Numbered from the stretch's first letter, positions 26,061 to 32,826 are shown. The stretch: 64,000 nt of DNA from Amycolatopsis saalfeldensis (GCF_900110575.1 NZ_FOEF01000029.1:40574-104573), one strand, 5' to 3'. Notes: generated by a model not told the origin, from the sequence alone. Numbers and translations: made by a program.

Positions 26061-26102
26061 AGCCGCCCATCGGGAAACCGATCAGGGCGGCTTTCTCTAT
26101 TT
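26061..26102 (+). terminator. Rho-independent terminator
   Basis: AGCCGCCC-ATCGG pairs with CCGAT...GGGCGGCT around a GAAA loop and is followed by TTTCTCTATTT. It is the clearest intrinsic terminator in the window and separates the small gene from the tRNA array. Confidence 0.85.
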
Positions 26103-26130
26103 AGCGCGCCCGAAAAAACAATTAATTCCT

Positions 26131-26200
26131 ATCGGCGAGCTTGCGGAAGCGCGGCGGTCTCCAAAACCGTTTGCCGGGGGTTCGACTCCCTCCGCCGGTG
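26131..26200 (+). tRNA. tRNA-Trp (CCA)
   Basis: ATCGGCG/CGCCGGT acceptor, anticodon loop CTCCAAA and a GGGGG-TTCGACT-CCCTC T-arm. The D-arm is short (70 nt in all). The 3' CCA is not encoded. Confidence 0.8.
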
Positions 26201-26347
26201 CTTGACGCTGCCCATTTCGATGAGCAGTGCAGATCTTTGATACTTACACAGCGGAGCAGACATTTTCCCAAATGCTCGTCACCGTCGCCTCACACGCGGC
26301 CAGGGCGAGCACCGGGTCCGGCCGTCCACGGGCGACCGGACCCACTC

Positions 26348-26430
26348 GGTGGAGACGGGGCAGCGGAGCCCCACCCGGCTGTAAACCGGACGTCCATGCG
26401 GCACAGGGGGTTCGACTCCCTCCTCCACCA
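26348..26430 (+). tRNA. tRNA-Tyr (GTA)
   Basis: Acceptor GGTGGAG/CTCCACC, anticodon loop CTGTAAA and a long variable arm, as expected for a class II bacterial tRNA-Tyr. Confidence 0.9.
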
Positions 26431-26435
26431 CTTAC

Positions 26436-26508
26436 GCCCCTGTAGCTCAGCGGACAGAGCCGCGGCCTCCTAAGCCGTCACGCGCAGGTTCGACTCCTGC
26501 TGGGGGCA
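26436..26508 (+). tRNA. tRNA-Arg (CCT)
   Basis: Acceptor GCCCCTG/TGGGGGC, anticodon stem CGGC/GCCG and loop CTCCTAA. Confidence 0.9.
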
Positions 26509-26543
26509 CGTGCGCACGGTCGTCGTCCGGCCGGGCGCGATCT

Positions 26544-26615
26544 GCGGTCGTGGTGAACTCGGCGGACACGTCGGTCTTCCAAACCGAAGCAGAGGGTTCG
26601 ATGCCCTCCGGCCGC
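26544..26615 (+). tRNA. tRNA-Gly (TCC)
   Basis: Acceptor GCGGTCG/CGGCCGC, anticodon stem TCGGT/ACCGA and loop CTTCCAA. Confidence 0.9.
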
Positions 26616-26649
26616 TCGCAGCACGCCGGCACCGCAAGGCGCCGGACAA

Positions 26650-26721
26650 GGCCGATGCGACTGCTGGCTAGGTCACCGCCCTTTCAAGGCGGGGGACCGG
26701 GATCGATACCCGGATCGGCTA
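26650..26721 (+). tRNA. tRNA-Glu (TTC)
   Basis: Acceptor GGCCGAT/ATCGGCT with a terminal G-T pair, anticodon stem CCGCC/GGCGG and loop CTTTCAA. Confidence 0.9.
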
Positions 26722-26735
26722 CGCACCAACGATAT

Positions 26736-26809
26736 GCCCCTGTAGCTCAGCTGGACAGAGCGCCGCGCTACGAACGCGGAGGTGCCAGGTTCGAATCCTG
26801 GTAGGGGCA
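26736..26809 (+). tRNA. tRNA-Arg (ACG)
   Basis: Acceptor GCCCCTG/TAGGGGC, anticodon stem CCGCG/CGCGG and loop CTACGAA. Confidence 0.92.
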
Positions 26810-26847
26810 CTGGCCGACGCGCTCACCGAGCACGCCGGCAATTTCAA

Positions 26848-26920
26848 GCTCACGTGGCCCAGCGGCAACGGCAACTCCCTGTCCAGGAGTCGATCGCGGG
26901 TTCGAGTCCCGTCGTGAGCG
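26848..26920 (+). tRNA. tRNA-Asp (GTC)
   Basis: Perfect acceptor GCTCACG/CGTGAGC, anticodon stem ACTCC/GGAGT and loop CTGTCCA. Confidence 0.92.
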
Positions 26921-26995
26921 CAGGTTCGACAGCCCGAAGCCGGGCCACCGAACACGAACGCCGTGACAACGCAGCCGCTGCGTCACGGCGATCAC

Positions 26996-27069
26996 CGGGT
27001 GCGAGGGGCACTGGCGACCCCACCTGATTTGGGATCAGGAGTCACCGCGTTCGACTCGCGGGTACCCGA
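26996..27069 (+). tRNA. tRNA-Pro (TGG)
   Basis: Acceptor CGGGTGC/GTACCCG, anticodon stem CCTGA/TCAGG and loop TTTGGGA. Confidence 0.9.
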
Positions 27070-27102
27070 CCACGATCGCCGCCGTGAAGGCGGCTTCCCC
27101 AT

Positions 27103-27175
27103 GGCGCGTTGGTCCAGTTGGCACGGACACCGGCTTCTCACGCCGAAGACGCGGGTTCGATCCCCGCACGCGCTA
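27103..27175 (+). tRNA. tRNA-Glu (CTC)
   Basis: Acceptor GGCGCGT/ACGCGCT, anticodon stem CGGC/GCCG and loop TTCTCAC. Confidence 0.88.
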
Positions 27176-27279
27176 CGCGAGGGGTCCCGGCTCGTCACCG
27201 GGTCCCGAGGGTGACCCCCTCGGGGTGGAGGGCCTGCCTTCGGGCACGGTGCTCCAGCTCCAACAGAACTTCCACACTC

Positions 27280-27351
27280 GGCTCTTTAGCTCAAGCGGCA
27301 GAGCTCCGGCGTGAAATTCCGGGGATCAGGGTTCAAGTCCCTGGGGAGCCA
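27280..27351 (+). tRNA. tRNA-Phe (GAA)
   Basis: Acceptor GGCTCTT/GGGAGCC. The anticodon arm is CCGGC-GTGAAAT-TCCGG: T33 is kept, but position 32 is G and the pair next to the loop is a C/T mismatch, unlike a normal tRNA-Phe. Confidence 0.8.
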
Positions 27352-27413
27352 CTCATGGTCGACCAGAGCTTCGGCACGCCGGGCAACATCGCCTCAAAGG
27401 CACTTTCTGTCCC

Positions 27414-27487
27414 GCGGCTCTAGCCCAACTGGCAGAGGCACCTGGTCGAGAGCCAGCACAGTCGGGGTTCGACTCCCCGGAGCCGCA
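27414..27487 (+). tRNA. tRNA, probably Leu (GAG), with C33
   Basis: Acceptor GCGGCTC/GAGCCGC and T-arm are perfect. The anticodon stem is CTGG/CCAG with loop TCGAGAG, giving GAG with C instead of T at position 33. The variable loop is short, unlike a normal class II leucine tRNA, so the charged amino acid is uncertain. Confidence 0.65.
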
Positions 27488-27500
27488 CGTTCACCACCAT

Positions 27501-27573
27501 GCCTCTTCAGCTCAGCAGGACAGAGCACCCGTCTCGTAAACGGGAGGACCGGGTTCGAGTCCCGGAAGAGGCT
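27501..27573 (+). tRNA. tRNA-Thr (CGT)
   Basis: Perfect acceptor GCCTCTT/AAGAGGC, anticodon stem CCCGT/ACGGG and loop CTCGTAA. Confidence 0.92.
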
Positions 27574-27613
27574 CGTGGTCGCATCCGGTCGCCGTAGCGG
27601 CCGGTGCGACGAC

Positions 27614-27686
27614 GCCCCTGTAGCCCAACGGCAGAGGCAACGCGCTCAGAACGCGTCCAGTCCAGGTTCAAATCCTGGTAGGGGCA
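27614..27686 (+). tRNA. tRNA with Leu anticodon (CAG) on a class I body
   Basis: Acceptor GCCCCTG/TAGGGGC, stem ACGCG/CGCGT, loop CTCAGAA. The fold is sound, but the variable loop is only five bases (CCAGT) where leucine tRNAs normally have a long arm. Confidence 0.8.
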
Positions 27687-27692
27687 CCACAT

Positions 27693-27764
27693 TCCCGGTT
27701 GGTGTAATCGGCAGCACGACGGACTTTGGATCCGCCAGCCCAGGTTCGATCCCTGGACCGGGAG
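27693..27764 (+). tRNA. tRNA-Gln (TTG)
   Basis: Perfect acceptor TCCCGGT/ACCGGGA, anticodon stem CGGA/TCCG and loop CTTTGGA. Confidence 0.9.
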
Positions 27765-27784
27765 CCGACAACACAAACCTCTGA

Positions 27785-27852
27785 TGCCCGTTGGTCCAGC
27801 TGGCACGGACACCGCGCTCTGACCGACCGAGGTTCGAACCCTCGACTGGCAG
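27785..27852 (+). pseudogene. Truncated tRNA-like gene, possibly former tRNA-Gln (CTG)
   Basis: D-arm and T-arm (CGAGG-TTCGAAC-CCTCG) are intact and the acceptor TGCCCGT/ACTGGCA has one mismatch. Only 16 nt separate the D-arm from the T-arm, too few for an anticodon arm plus variable loop; the loop-like CTCTGAC would read CTG. A small deletion is likely. Confidence 0.55.
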
Positions 27853-27856
27853 CAAG

Positions 27857-27941
27857 GCCCCTGTGGCGGAACTGGCAGACGCACGCGGCCCAAACCCGCG
27901 CGCCCGCAACGGGTTTGCAGGTTCAACTCCTGCCAGGGGCA
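27857..27941 (+). tRNA. tRNA-Leu (CAA) with C33
   Basis: Perfect acceptor GCCCCTG/CAGGGGC, long variable arm (CCCG/CGGG) and stem CGCGG/CCGCG. The loop is CCCAAAC, with C where T33 is expected. Confidence 0.88.
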
Positions 27942-27950
27942 CACAAACTT

Positions 27951-28042
27951 GGAGGGCTGGCCGAGCCAGGCAAGGCACCGGGCTGCTAACCCGTGGTCCG
28001 GGACCGAACATCCCGGCGCGCGTTCGAATCGCGCGCCCTCCG
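27951..28042 (+). tRNA. tRNA-Ser (GCT)
   Basis: Perfect acceptor GGAGGGC/GCCCTCC, stem CGGG/CCCG, loop CTGCTAA and a long variable arm. Confidence 0.92.
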
Positions 28043-28052
28043 CGCACGACAA

Positions 28053-28123
28053 CGAGGTGGAGCATGGCGGTCTGTGCAGCGCTCTGATGAAGCGCCGGAT
28101 CAGGTTCGACTCCTGACACCTCG
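28053..28123 (+). tRNA. tRNA-Ile (GAT)
   Basis: Acceptor CGAGGTG/CACCTCG, anticodon stem GCGCT/AGCGC and loop CTGATGA. The D-arm is unusual (GAGCATGGCGGTCTGTGCA). Confidence 0.82.
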
Positions 28124-28157
28124 ACAACCACGACAACGGAATCCCGTTGCCGTGCCT

Positions 28158-28247
28158 GGAGGATTGGCCGAGTCCGGTAAGGCAGCCGTCTCGAAAACGG
28201 TGGTCGGCGTGATGAGCGCCGCGCAGGTTCAACTCCTGCATCCTCCG
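28158..28247 (+). tRNA. tRNA-Ser (CGA)
   Basis: Perfect acceptor GGAGGAT/ATCCTCC, loop CTCGAAA and a long variable arm. Confidence 0.92.
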
Positions 28248-28248
28248 C

Positions 28249-28321
28249 AGGTCGCTAGCTCAACAGGCAGAGCAGTCGCCTCTTAAGCGACGGGTACGGG
28301 GTTCGAGTCCCCGGCGACCTA
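28249..28321 (+). tRNA. tRNA-Lys (CTT)
   Basis: Perfect acceptor AGGTCGC/GCGACCT, stem GTCGC/GCGAC and loop CTCTTAA. It starts one base after the preceding tRNA ends, so they must be processed from one transcript. Confidence 0.92.
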
Positions 28322-28355
28322 CTCCACCGACGTGCCCAACCGCGCGCCGGCACTC

Positions 28356-28429
28356 GGGCCGCTAGCTCAACAGCGCAGAGCAGTCGCCTTTTAAGCGACG
28401 GGTTCAGGGTTCGAGTCCCTGGCGGCCCA
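28356..28429 (+). tRNA. tRNA-Lys (TTT)
   Basis: Perfect acceptor GGGCCGC/GCGGCCC, stem GTCGC/GCGAC and loop CTTTTAA; the anticodon stem matches that of the preceding tRNA-Lys. Confidence 0.92.
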
Positions 28430-28443
28430 CCGCGCACGATCTC

Positions 28444-28516
28444 GCCCTCGTGGTCCAACGGAGCACGACACCGGTGTCCGAAGCCGGAGACGCAGGTTCG
28501 ACTCCTGCCGGGGGCT
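28444..28516 (+). tRNA. tRNA-Arg (CCG)
   Basis: Acceptor GCCCTCG/CGGGGGC, anticodon arm CCGGT-GTCCGAA-GCCGG. Position 32 is G, as in the tRNA-Phe of this array. Confidence 0.85.
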
Positions 28517-28526
28517 CGTAGCCCAT

Positions 28527-28599
28527 TCCCTTGAGGTGTAAGAGGTTGCACACCCGGTTGTTACCCGGGAGGCACCAGGTTCGAGCCCTGGCGGGGGAG
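28527..28599 (+). tRNA. tRNA-Asn (GTT)
   Basis: Acceptor TCCCTTG/CGGGGGA with two G-T pairs, anticodon stem CCCGG/CCGGG and loop TTGTTAC. Confidence 0.85.
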
Positions 28600-28684
28600 C
28601 ACACACCTGTAGCGGCTGTGGACGCCCGGCAGGCGGAGTCCCACGTCGGACCCGTCAGACGGCTTCCTGCACGGCGGCCTGGAT

Positions 28685-28870
28685 GTGGACGCCGGACGGC
28701 AGCAGACCGGGACAGGCACGTCGACGATGAACCCGCGCCCGTCCACCTGGGTGAGACAAGCCCCTTCGGGGTCGCCTCCGGCGATCACACCCCAGGTGAA
28801 CGAGCCGGAACCCCCGCCGATCCGCGCGAGCGCGGACCTTCCCCCGGCCTGCTGGGCTGCGCCCGTCCAC
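28685..28870 (+). promoter_or_regulatory. Composite A/B structured element without an obvious gene
   Basis: GTGGACG (28685-28691) / CGTCCAC (28864-28870) encloses GATGAACCC, a family A core (GAGAC ... GGCGATC inside CACCTGGG/CCCAGGTG, with a CCCC-TTCG-GGGG hairpin) and GAACCCCCGCC. It fills the 28600-28978 gap between tRNA-Asn and the first Y-like RNA; no start codon follows closely. Confidence 0.55.
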
Positions 28871-28978
28871 ACGCCAGACCACCGACGAGGAAGGCCGACA
28901 GCGACGGACCGGACGCGGAAGCTCCCCCTCCCGCAACCGAATCCGCCGCCGGAGGCTGCGGTCCGGAGTGGACATGCA

Positions 28979-29054
28979 ACTCCCGTTGCGAAGCCCCACG
29001 GTTACTTCCCCGCATTGGAAATCCAACACCGTAGGGCGACTTGATCTCGGGAGT
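28979..29054 (+). ncRNA. Short Y RNA-like gene (Ro-binding RNA)
   Basis: ACTCCCG (28979-28985) pairs with CGGGAGT (29048-29054). The strands next to the helix, TTGCGAAG and GGTTACTTC on the 5' side and CTTGATCTCGGG on the 3' side, match those of the longer RNA at 29063 and resemble the conserved Ro-binding stem of Y RNAs (CGAAG opposite a UUGA-type strand). A small hairpin replaces the tRNA-like module. It lies just upstream of the Ro gene. Confidence 0.6.
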
Positions 29055-29062
29055 CGCGACAC

Positions 29063-29216
29063 GTTCAGACGAGGCCCGCTGCGAAGGCGAGGGTTACTTC
29101 ACGCCATGAGCGGGTTACGGGTTCGAGTCCCGTCCAGGCTGCGGTCTGGTAGCTCAACTGGCAGAGCGGCTCAATACAAGCACCTTCGCCGCTGTGATCT
29201 CGGGCCTCGTCTGAAC
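29063..29216 (+). ncRNA. YrlA-type Y RNA with tRNA-like module
   Basis: GTTCAGACGAGGCCCG (29063-29078) pairs perfectly over 16 bp with 29201-29216. Inside are CTGCGAAG, GGTTACTTC and TGATCTCGGG as in the shorter copy. The distal part carries a T-arm (GGGTTCGAGTCCC), a CCAG/CTGG hairpin and a D-arm (TAGCTCAACTGGCAGAGC) in circularly permuted order, which is the known tRNA-mimic architecture of bacterial YrlA RNAs. The Ro/Rsr gene begins 36 bp downstream, the usual arrangement for this RNA-protein pair. Confidence 0.8.
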
Positions 29217-29251
29217 CTGTCTGTCGGCTCCCTCGACCCGAGAGAGCCAGC

Positions 29252-30862
29252 ATGTCGAAGTTCAACACGCCCCGGACCCGCCCGGCCGCGACCTCACCCA
29301 TCACCTCGGAGACGTCGCCGAGTGGCCTCACCTTTGAAGGCGCCGCGGGCTATGCCCGTGCCCTGCAGTCCGAACTCTTTGTGCTCGCGGTCAGCAACAT
29401 GGTCGGTGAGCACACCTTCTACGAGTCCGCCGACAACCGCGACACGCGCTACGCGGAGCTCATCCGGGCAGCGGCGGCGAACGACGCCGACTGGACCGCC
29501 CGGTTCCTGCGCTGGCTGCGGCAGGACGCGAACATGCGCACCGCTTCCATCGTCGGTGCGGCGGAATTCGTCAAGGCACGCCTGGACCTCGGCGAGGCCA
29601 GCGAGTCCGTCACCAACCGGTCGGTCATCGCATCGGTGCTGCAGCGCGCGGACGAACCCGGCGAGCTGCTCGCGTACTGGGCTGAGATGTACGGGCGAGC
29701 CTTCCCGATGCCGGTCAAGCGCGGCGTTGCGGACGCCATCCTGCGCCTGGGCACCGAGTTCAACTACGTCAAGTGGGACTCCGAAGGCCGCGGGTACCGG
29801 TTCGCCGACCTGCTGAACCTGACCCATCCCGGCGACCGCAAGGGCAGCGCCCAGCACATCCGCGGCGACTGGCAGCACGACCTATTCGGCTACATCGTCA
29901 AGAAGCCGCACCAGCCCGACATGCCGGCGCCGACGTCGCTGCCGCTGCTGACACGACGCCAGGCACTGCTGGACATGCCGGTCGACGAGCGCCGCACGGT
30001 CTTGGAGAACCCGGACCTGCTGCGCGCCGCGGGCATGACCTGGGAATCGCTGGCCGGCTGGCTGCAGGGCCCGATGGACGCGGCAGCATGGGAGGCAATC
30101 ATCCCGTCAATGGGGCTGATGGCCCTCGCGCGCAACCTGCGCAACTTCGACAACGCTGGAGTTTCCGACGCCGTCGCCAAGCAGATCGGGGACCGACTGG
30201 CCGACCCGGAACAGGTCGCGAAGTCGCAGATGTTCCCGATGCGGTTTCTCTCCGCCTACCGCTCGGCGCCGTCGCTGCGCTGGGGTTGGGCGCTCGAGCA
30301 GGCAATCGGCCACTCGCTGGCCAACGTTCCGCGGCTGGACGGCAAGACCCTGATCCTGGTCGACACCTCCAGCTCGATGCAGGAGGTGTTCAGCAAGGAC
30401 GGCACCCTCGCGCGATGGGACGCGGCAGCGGTCTTCGGGCTCGCACTCGGCAGCCGCTGCGCGTCGGCAGACATCGTGTCGTTCTCCAGCGGCGCCTGGA
30501 GCCGCACCGCCACAAAGGTGTTCGACCTCCGGCAGGCCGAGTCGCTGCTGAAGGCAGTCGAGCGATGGGACGCAGGCGGATTCTTCCTCGGCGGCGGCAC
30601 CGACACCGAAGGCGCGCTGCGGACCCACTTCCGCGACCACGACCGAGTGGTGATCCTGACCGACGAACAGGCCAGCTACGGCGACGTGGGGCACGTGCTC
30701 CCGGCCTCCACACCGCTCTACACCTGGAACCTCGCCGGATACAAGTACGGCCACGCACCCAGCGGCGGCCGCAACCGCCACACCTTCGCAGGCCTGACCG
30801 ACCAGGGCTTCGCGATGATCCCGCTGCTGGAAGCAGGCCACGACACGAAGTGGCCGTTCTGA
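29252..30862 (+). CDS. rsr: Ro60 orthologue (Rsr), TROVE-domain RNA-binding protein
   Basis: The 536-residue protein is a full-length Ro protein: a HEAT-like TROVE ring (TRYAELIRAAAANDADWTAR, then FLRWLRQDANMRTASIVGA, and later ARNLRNFDNAGVSD) and a C-terminal von Willebrand A domain with MIDAS motif DTSSSM (371-376) and VVILTDEQ. Ro binds Y RNA on its outer surface and misfolded RNA ends in its central hole; in bacteria it works with exoribonucleases in RNA quality control and stress survival. Two Y-like RNAs lie immediately upstream and tRNA genes flank both sides, so its likely clients here include tRNAs of the array. Confidence 0.92.
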   Translation: MSKFNTPRTRPAATSPITSETSPSGLTFEGAAGYARALQSELFVLAVSNMVGEHTFYESADNRDTRYAELIRAAAANDADWTARFLRWLRQDANMRTASIVGAAEFVKARLDLGEASESVTNRSVIASVLQRADEPGELLAYWAEMYGRAFPMPVKRGVADAILRLGTEFNYVKWDSEGRGYRFADLLNLTHPGDRKGSAQHIRGDWQHDLFGYIVKKPHQPDMPAPTSLPLLTRRQALLDMPVDERRTVLENPDLLRAAGMTWESLAGWLQGPMDAAAWEAIIPSMGLMALARNLRNFDNAGVSDAVAKQIGDRLADPEQVAKSQMFPMRFLSAYRSAPSLRWGWALEQAIGHSLANVPRLDGKTLILVDTSSSMQEVFSKDGTLARWDAAAVFGLALGSRCASADIVSFSSGAWSRTATKVFDLRQAESLLKAVERWDAGGFFLGGGTDTEGALRTHFRDHDRVVILTDEQASYGDVGHVLPASTPLYTWNLAGYKYGHAPSGGRNRHTFAGLTDQGFAMIPLLEAGHDTKWPF

Positions 30863-30877
30863 CACGGTGACCGACGA

Positions 30878-30910
30878 CAGGTGGCTGCCCGAAACCCGGG
30901 CAGTCACCTG
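30878..30910 (+). terminator. Terminator hairpin after rsr
   Basis: CAGGTGGCTGCCCG pairs with CGGGCAGTCACCTG (one G-T pair) around a short loop, 16 bp after the stop. Confidence 0.7.
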
Positions 30911-30929
30911 CCGGCCTCGACCGCACAAC

Positions 30930-30998
30930 GGGGGACGCGCCGGTGCGCAGACGATCCTTGCAAGATCGTCGTGGAGGGTTCGACACCCTCGTTCTCCA
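30930..30998 (+). tRNA. tRNA-Ala (TGC)
   Basis: Acceptor GGGGGAC/GTTCTCC, anticodon stem CGATC/GATCG and loop CTTGCAA; compact D-arm (69 nt). Confidence 0.82.
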
Positions 30999-31021
30999 CT
31001 ACGCCACCCACAGGTGGCCGA

Positions 31022-31094
31022 ACGCGTGTAGCTCAGCGGCGAGAGCGCCCCGCCCACACCGGGGAAGCCCCAGGTTCGAGTCCTGGTACGCGTA
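31022..31094 (+). tRNA. tRNA-Val (CAC) with C33
   Basis: Acceptor ACGCGTG/TACGCGT, stem CCCCG/CGGGG. The loop CCCACAC has C in place of T33. Confidence 0.85.
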
Positions 31095-31124
31095 CAGCCC
31101 CATCCGTCACCGACACGGTGACGA

Positions 31125-31197
31125 CGTCCTGTAGCTCAGTTGGCAGAGCATCCGCGCGACATGCGGAAGGCCCCAGGTTCAAACCCTGGCGGGACGA
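31125..31197 (+). tRNA. tRNA-Val (GAC) with C33
   Basis: Acceptor CGTCCTG/CGGGACG, stem TCCGC/GCGGA. The loop GCGACAT has G32 and C33. Confidence 0.85.
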
Positions 31198-31199
31198 CT

Positions 31200-31273
31200 G
31201 TGACCGAGGCCGAAGAAGACGAGGCCCTGGATTGTGGCTCCAGGCGAAGCCGGTGCGAGTCCGGTCGGTCACC
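31200..31273 (+). tRNA. tRNA-His (GTG)
   Basis: Perfect acceptor GTGACCG/CGGTCAC with discriminator C, as in histidine tRNAs; stem CTGGA/TCCAG and loop TTGTGGC. The T-loop is TGCGAGT rather than TTCGAnn. Confidence 0.82.
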
Positions 31274-31305
31274 CCATTCTCGTCTCGGGCGCCCCGCGAC
31301 GACGA

Positions 31306-31374
31306 CGCGCGCGGTTCGGCAACCAGCTGGGCCTCATAAGCCCGGCCGACGTGGGTCGGCACCACGGCGCGCGA
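31306..31374 (+). tRNA. tRNA-Met-type (CAT)
   Basis: Acceptor CGCGCGC/GCGCGCG, loop CTCATAA, T-arm CGTGG-GTCGGCA-CCACG. The paired first base argues against an initiator; Met elongator or Ile2 (CAT) remain possible. The D-arm is compressed and the T-loop atypical. Confidence 0.7.
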
Positions 31375-31399
31375 CAACCGGTCAGCCCATGCTGACTCC

Positions 31400-31471
31400 G
31401 GCCCGTGTCATGACGGTCGTGAGGCGGCCTGCAAAGCCGTCGTCCACCGGGTTCGACTCCCGGACGGGCCT
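31400..31471 (+). tRNA. tRNA-Cys (GCA)
   Basis: Perfect acceptor GGCCCGT/ACGGGCC, stem CGGC/GCCG and loop CTGCAAA. It is the last tRNA of the array. Confidence 0.9.
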
Positions 31472-31510
31472 CCCGGAAATGCCCTGCTCCGCTGTGTCGC
31501 CGTGATCCGC

Positions 31511-31982
31511 TCACCGCGACAGGGCACGAACGACTGTGCTCGCGTAGAGCCGATTGAGGAAGTCGGCGCCCTCATGACCACGGGCGCTGCGCAGGTGCGC
31601 CAGGGCGTTCTCCAGCCGTGCGTCAACGACGATCTCCCGGCCGTTCGGATCGCGGAACCTCTCGATCAAGTCCGCCAGCTTGACCGGATAACCGAGCCTG
31701 CGTTGAAGAATTTTCCACTTGCTCGCGGCGTCGCCGGCCGAGTCCTGCGTTTCCAGCCACCCGATGAGGACATCGCCGAGATGCTGGCGGCTCTGGTCGT
31801 CCCAGAACGCCAGCAGGTGCTGGGTCACATAGGTCGCTGGCTCGCTATCCGAGGCCCTTGCCGCCAGGTGGTCGTCGAACTGCACGTGGCCGAGACGCCG
31901 CGCATCGGCGAGGGCGGCGCGGGAGTCCTGCGGATTGGGCCCCGACAGAGGTCATGAAGGCATCGAAAGTCTGACGATCCAT
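31511..31982 (-). pseudogene. Hypothetical gene interrupted by a single-base frameshift
   Basis: An ATG at 31982 begins MDRQTFDAFMTSVG; that frame then turns into low-quality sequence. Skipping one base of the C-run at 31940-31943 joins it smoothly to GPNPQDSRAALADARRLGH, then VQFDDHLAARASDSEPATYV, and the long frame ending at 31511. The joined product is about 156 residues and helical. The gene is therefore either frameshifted, mis-sequenced or recoded. If the shift is real, a GTG at 31885 could still give a 124-residue protein. Family unknown. Confidence 0.55.
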
Positions 31983-32293
31983 CTTGTTCCCGTTCGCGTG
32001 GGCGGAATTGAACCAGCCCCGCGTCCGCGGGGAACGAGCGGCGACGATCCTACGACACCGGCCTTCAGCCCGTCGCAGCATGGCGCCGACAGCGGCGGGC
32101 ACCCTGGTTCTCCGCGATGATGCCCAGCCGCACCTCGGCATTCCGGCAGCCGGACGAGGACGGGCACTCCTTGTCGCCCCGCGCTACGAACCCGAGCGCG
32201 GCCGCGGTCATGGCCCGCTTGACGAGGCGGGACCTCCTGCCGTCCGCCTTTGCGGGTGCTGCCGCGAGGACGCACCGACGTCAGCGGATCCTC

Positions 32294-32363
32294 TCCCGGC
32301 GCTTCAAGGGCGCCTTCGGCGTCGCACGCGATGGGCCTGCGGCCCACCCTTTCCGCGCCGGGA
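32294..32363 (+). promoter_or_regulatory. Family D structured leader upstream of the 32423 gene
   Basis: TCCCGGCGC (32294-32302) / GCGCCGGGA (32355-32363) encloses AAGGGCGCCTTCGGCGTCGC, then CGCGATGGGCCTGCGGCCC and CCCTTTCC. The inner 50 nt are essentially identical to the copy at 58266. The earlier part of the gap (31983-32290) holds no convincing gene. Confidence 0.65.
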
Positions 32364-32422
32364 GCGGGCTCCGCTCGAACCATGAGCGTCCCCGCACCCA
32401 ATCACCCGAACAGGAGAGCCGG

Positions 32423-32821
32423 ATGCCGATCACCTGCGGAAACCGAGCTGGTCACCTCGATGGACGCCCTGCCATCCACGCGACGATCGACGCCGTCCGC
32501 GCCTGCTGCACGGCCGAGCGCACCTGGACCTGCGACTGGCTCGTGCCCCACATGCATCCTGAGGACGGCGAGATCTACACGCTCGAATGCGGCGGGCTTG
32601 CCTGGGATCTGCCCGACGACCGCGGCCACACCTGCGAGTTCGGCCACGAGCATGTCCGCGCCGAAGCCCGCCATGCCGAAGGCTGGGACTACGCGGCCGA
32701 CCCCGAGGAAGCCGGGCTCCTGGCCGGTCGAGGTGTCATCCCGGTCGCGATGGACGGCGGCCCCATCGACATCGACAAAGGCGCCTTCGACTACGCGGCC
32801 GCTCTACCCGGACCCCGCTAG
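32423..32821 (+). CDS. Hypothetical Cys/His-containing protein
   Basis: The 132-residue protein has cysteines and histidines in a zinc-site-like pattern (ACCTAERTWTCDWLVPHMH, CGGLAWDL, HTCEFGHEHVRAEARH). The C-terminus is plain acidic. An AGGAGAG box precedes the ATG at 32423. Function unknown; similar short Cys/His proteins are common on actinophages. Confidence 0.6.
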   Translation: MPITCGNRAGHLDGRPAIHATIDAVRACCTAERTWTCDWLVPHMHPEDGEIYTLECGGLAWDLPDDRGHTCEFGHEHVRAEARHAEGWDYAADPEEAGLLAGRGVIPVAMDGGPIDIDKGAFDYAAALPGPR

Positions 32822-32826
32822 CACGG

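Noticed and set aside
27311..29034. Several long open frames on both strands within the tRNA array
   Set aside because: They run through many tRNA genes, and their 'repeats' (for example RRGFDPRTR-like units) are translations of T-arms.
29110..29175. A tRNA suggested by GGGTTCGAGTCCC and TAGCTCAACTGGCAGAGC
   Set aside because: T-arm precedes D-arm and no acceptor or anticodon arm forms; the order fits the tRNA-like module of a Y RNA.
32070..32217. A small minus-strand frame (MTAAALGFVARGDKECPSSS...)
   Set aside because: It reads somewhat protein-like but the AGGAGG upstream is too far from the ATG and it has no neighbour support.
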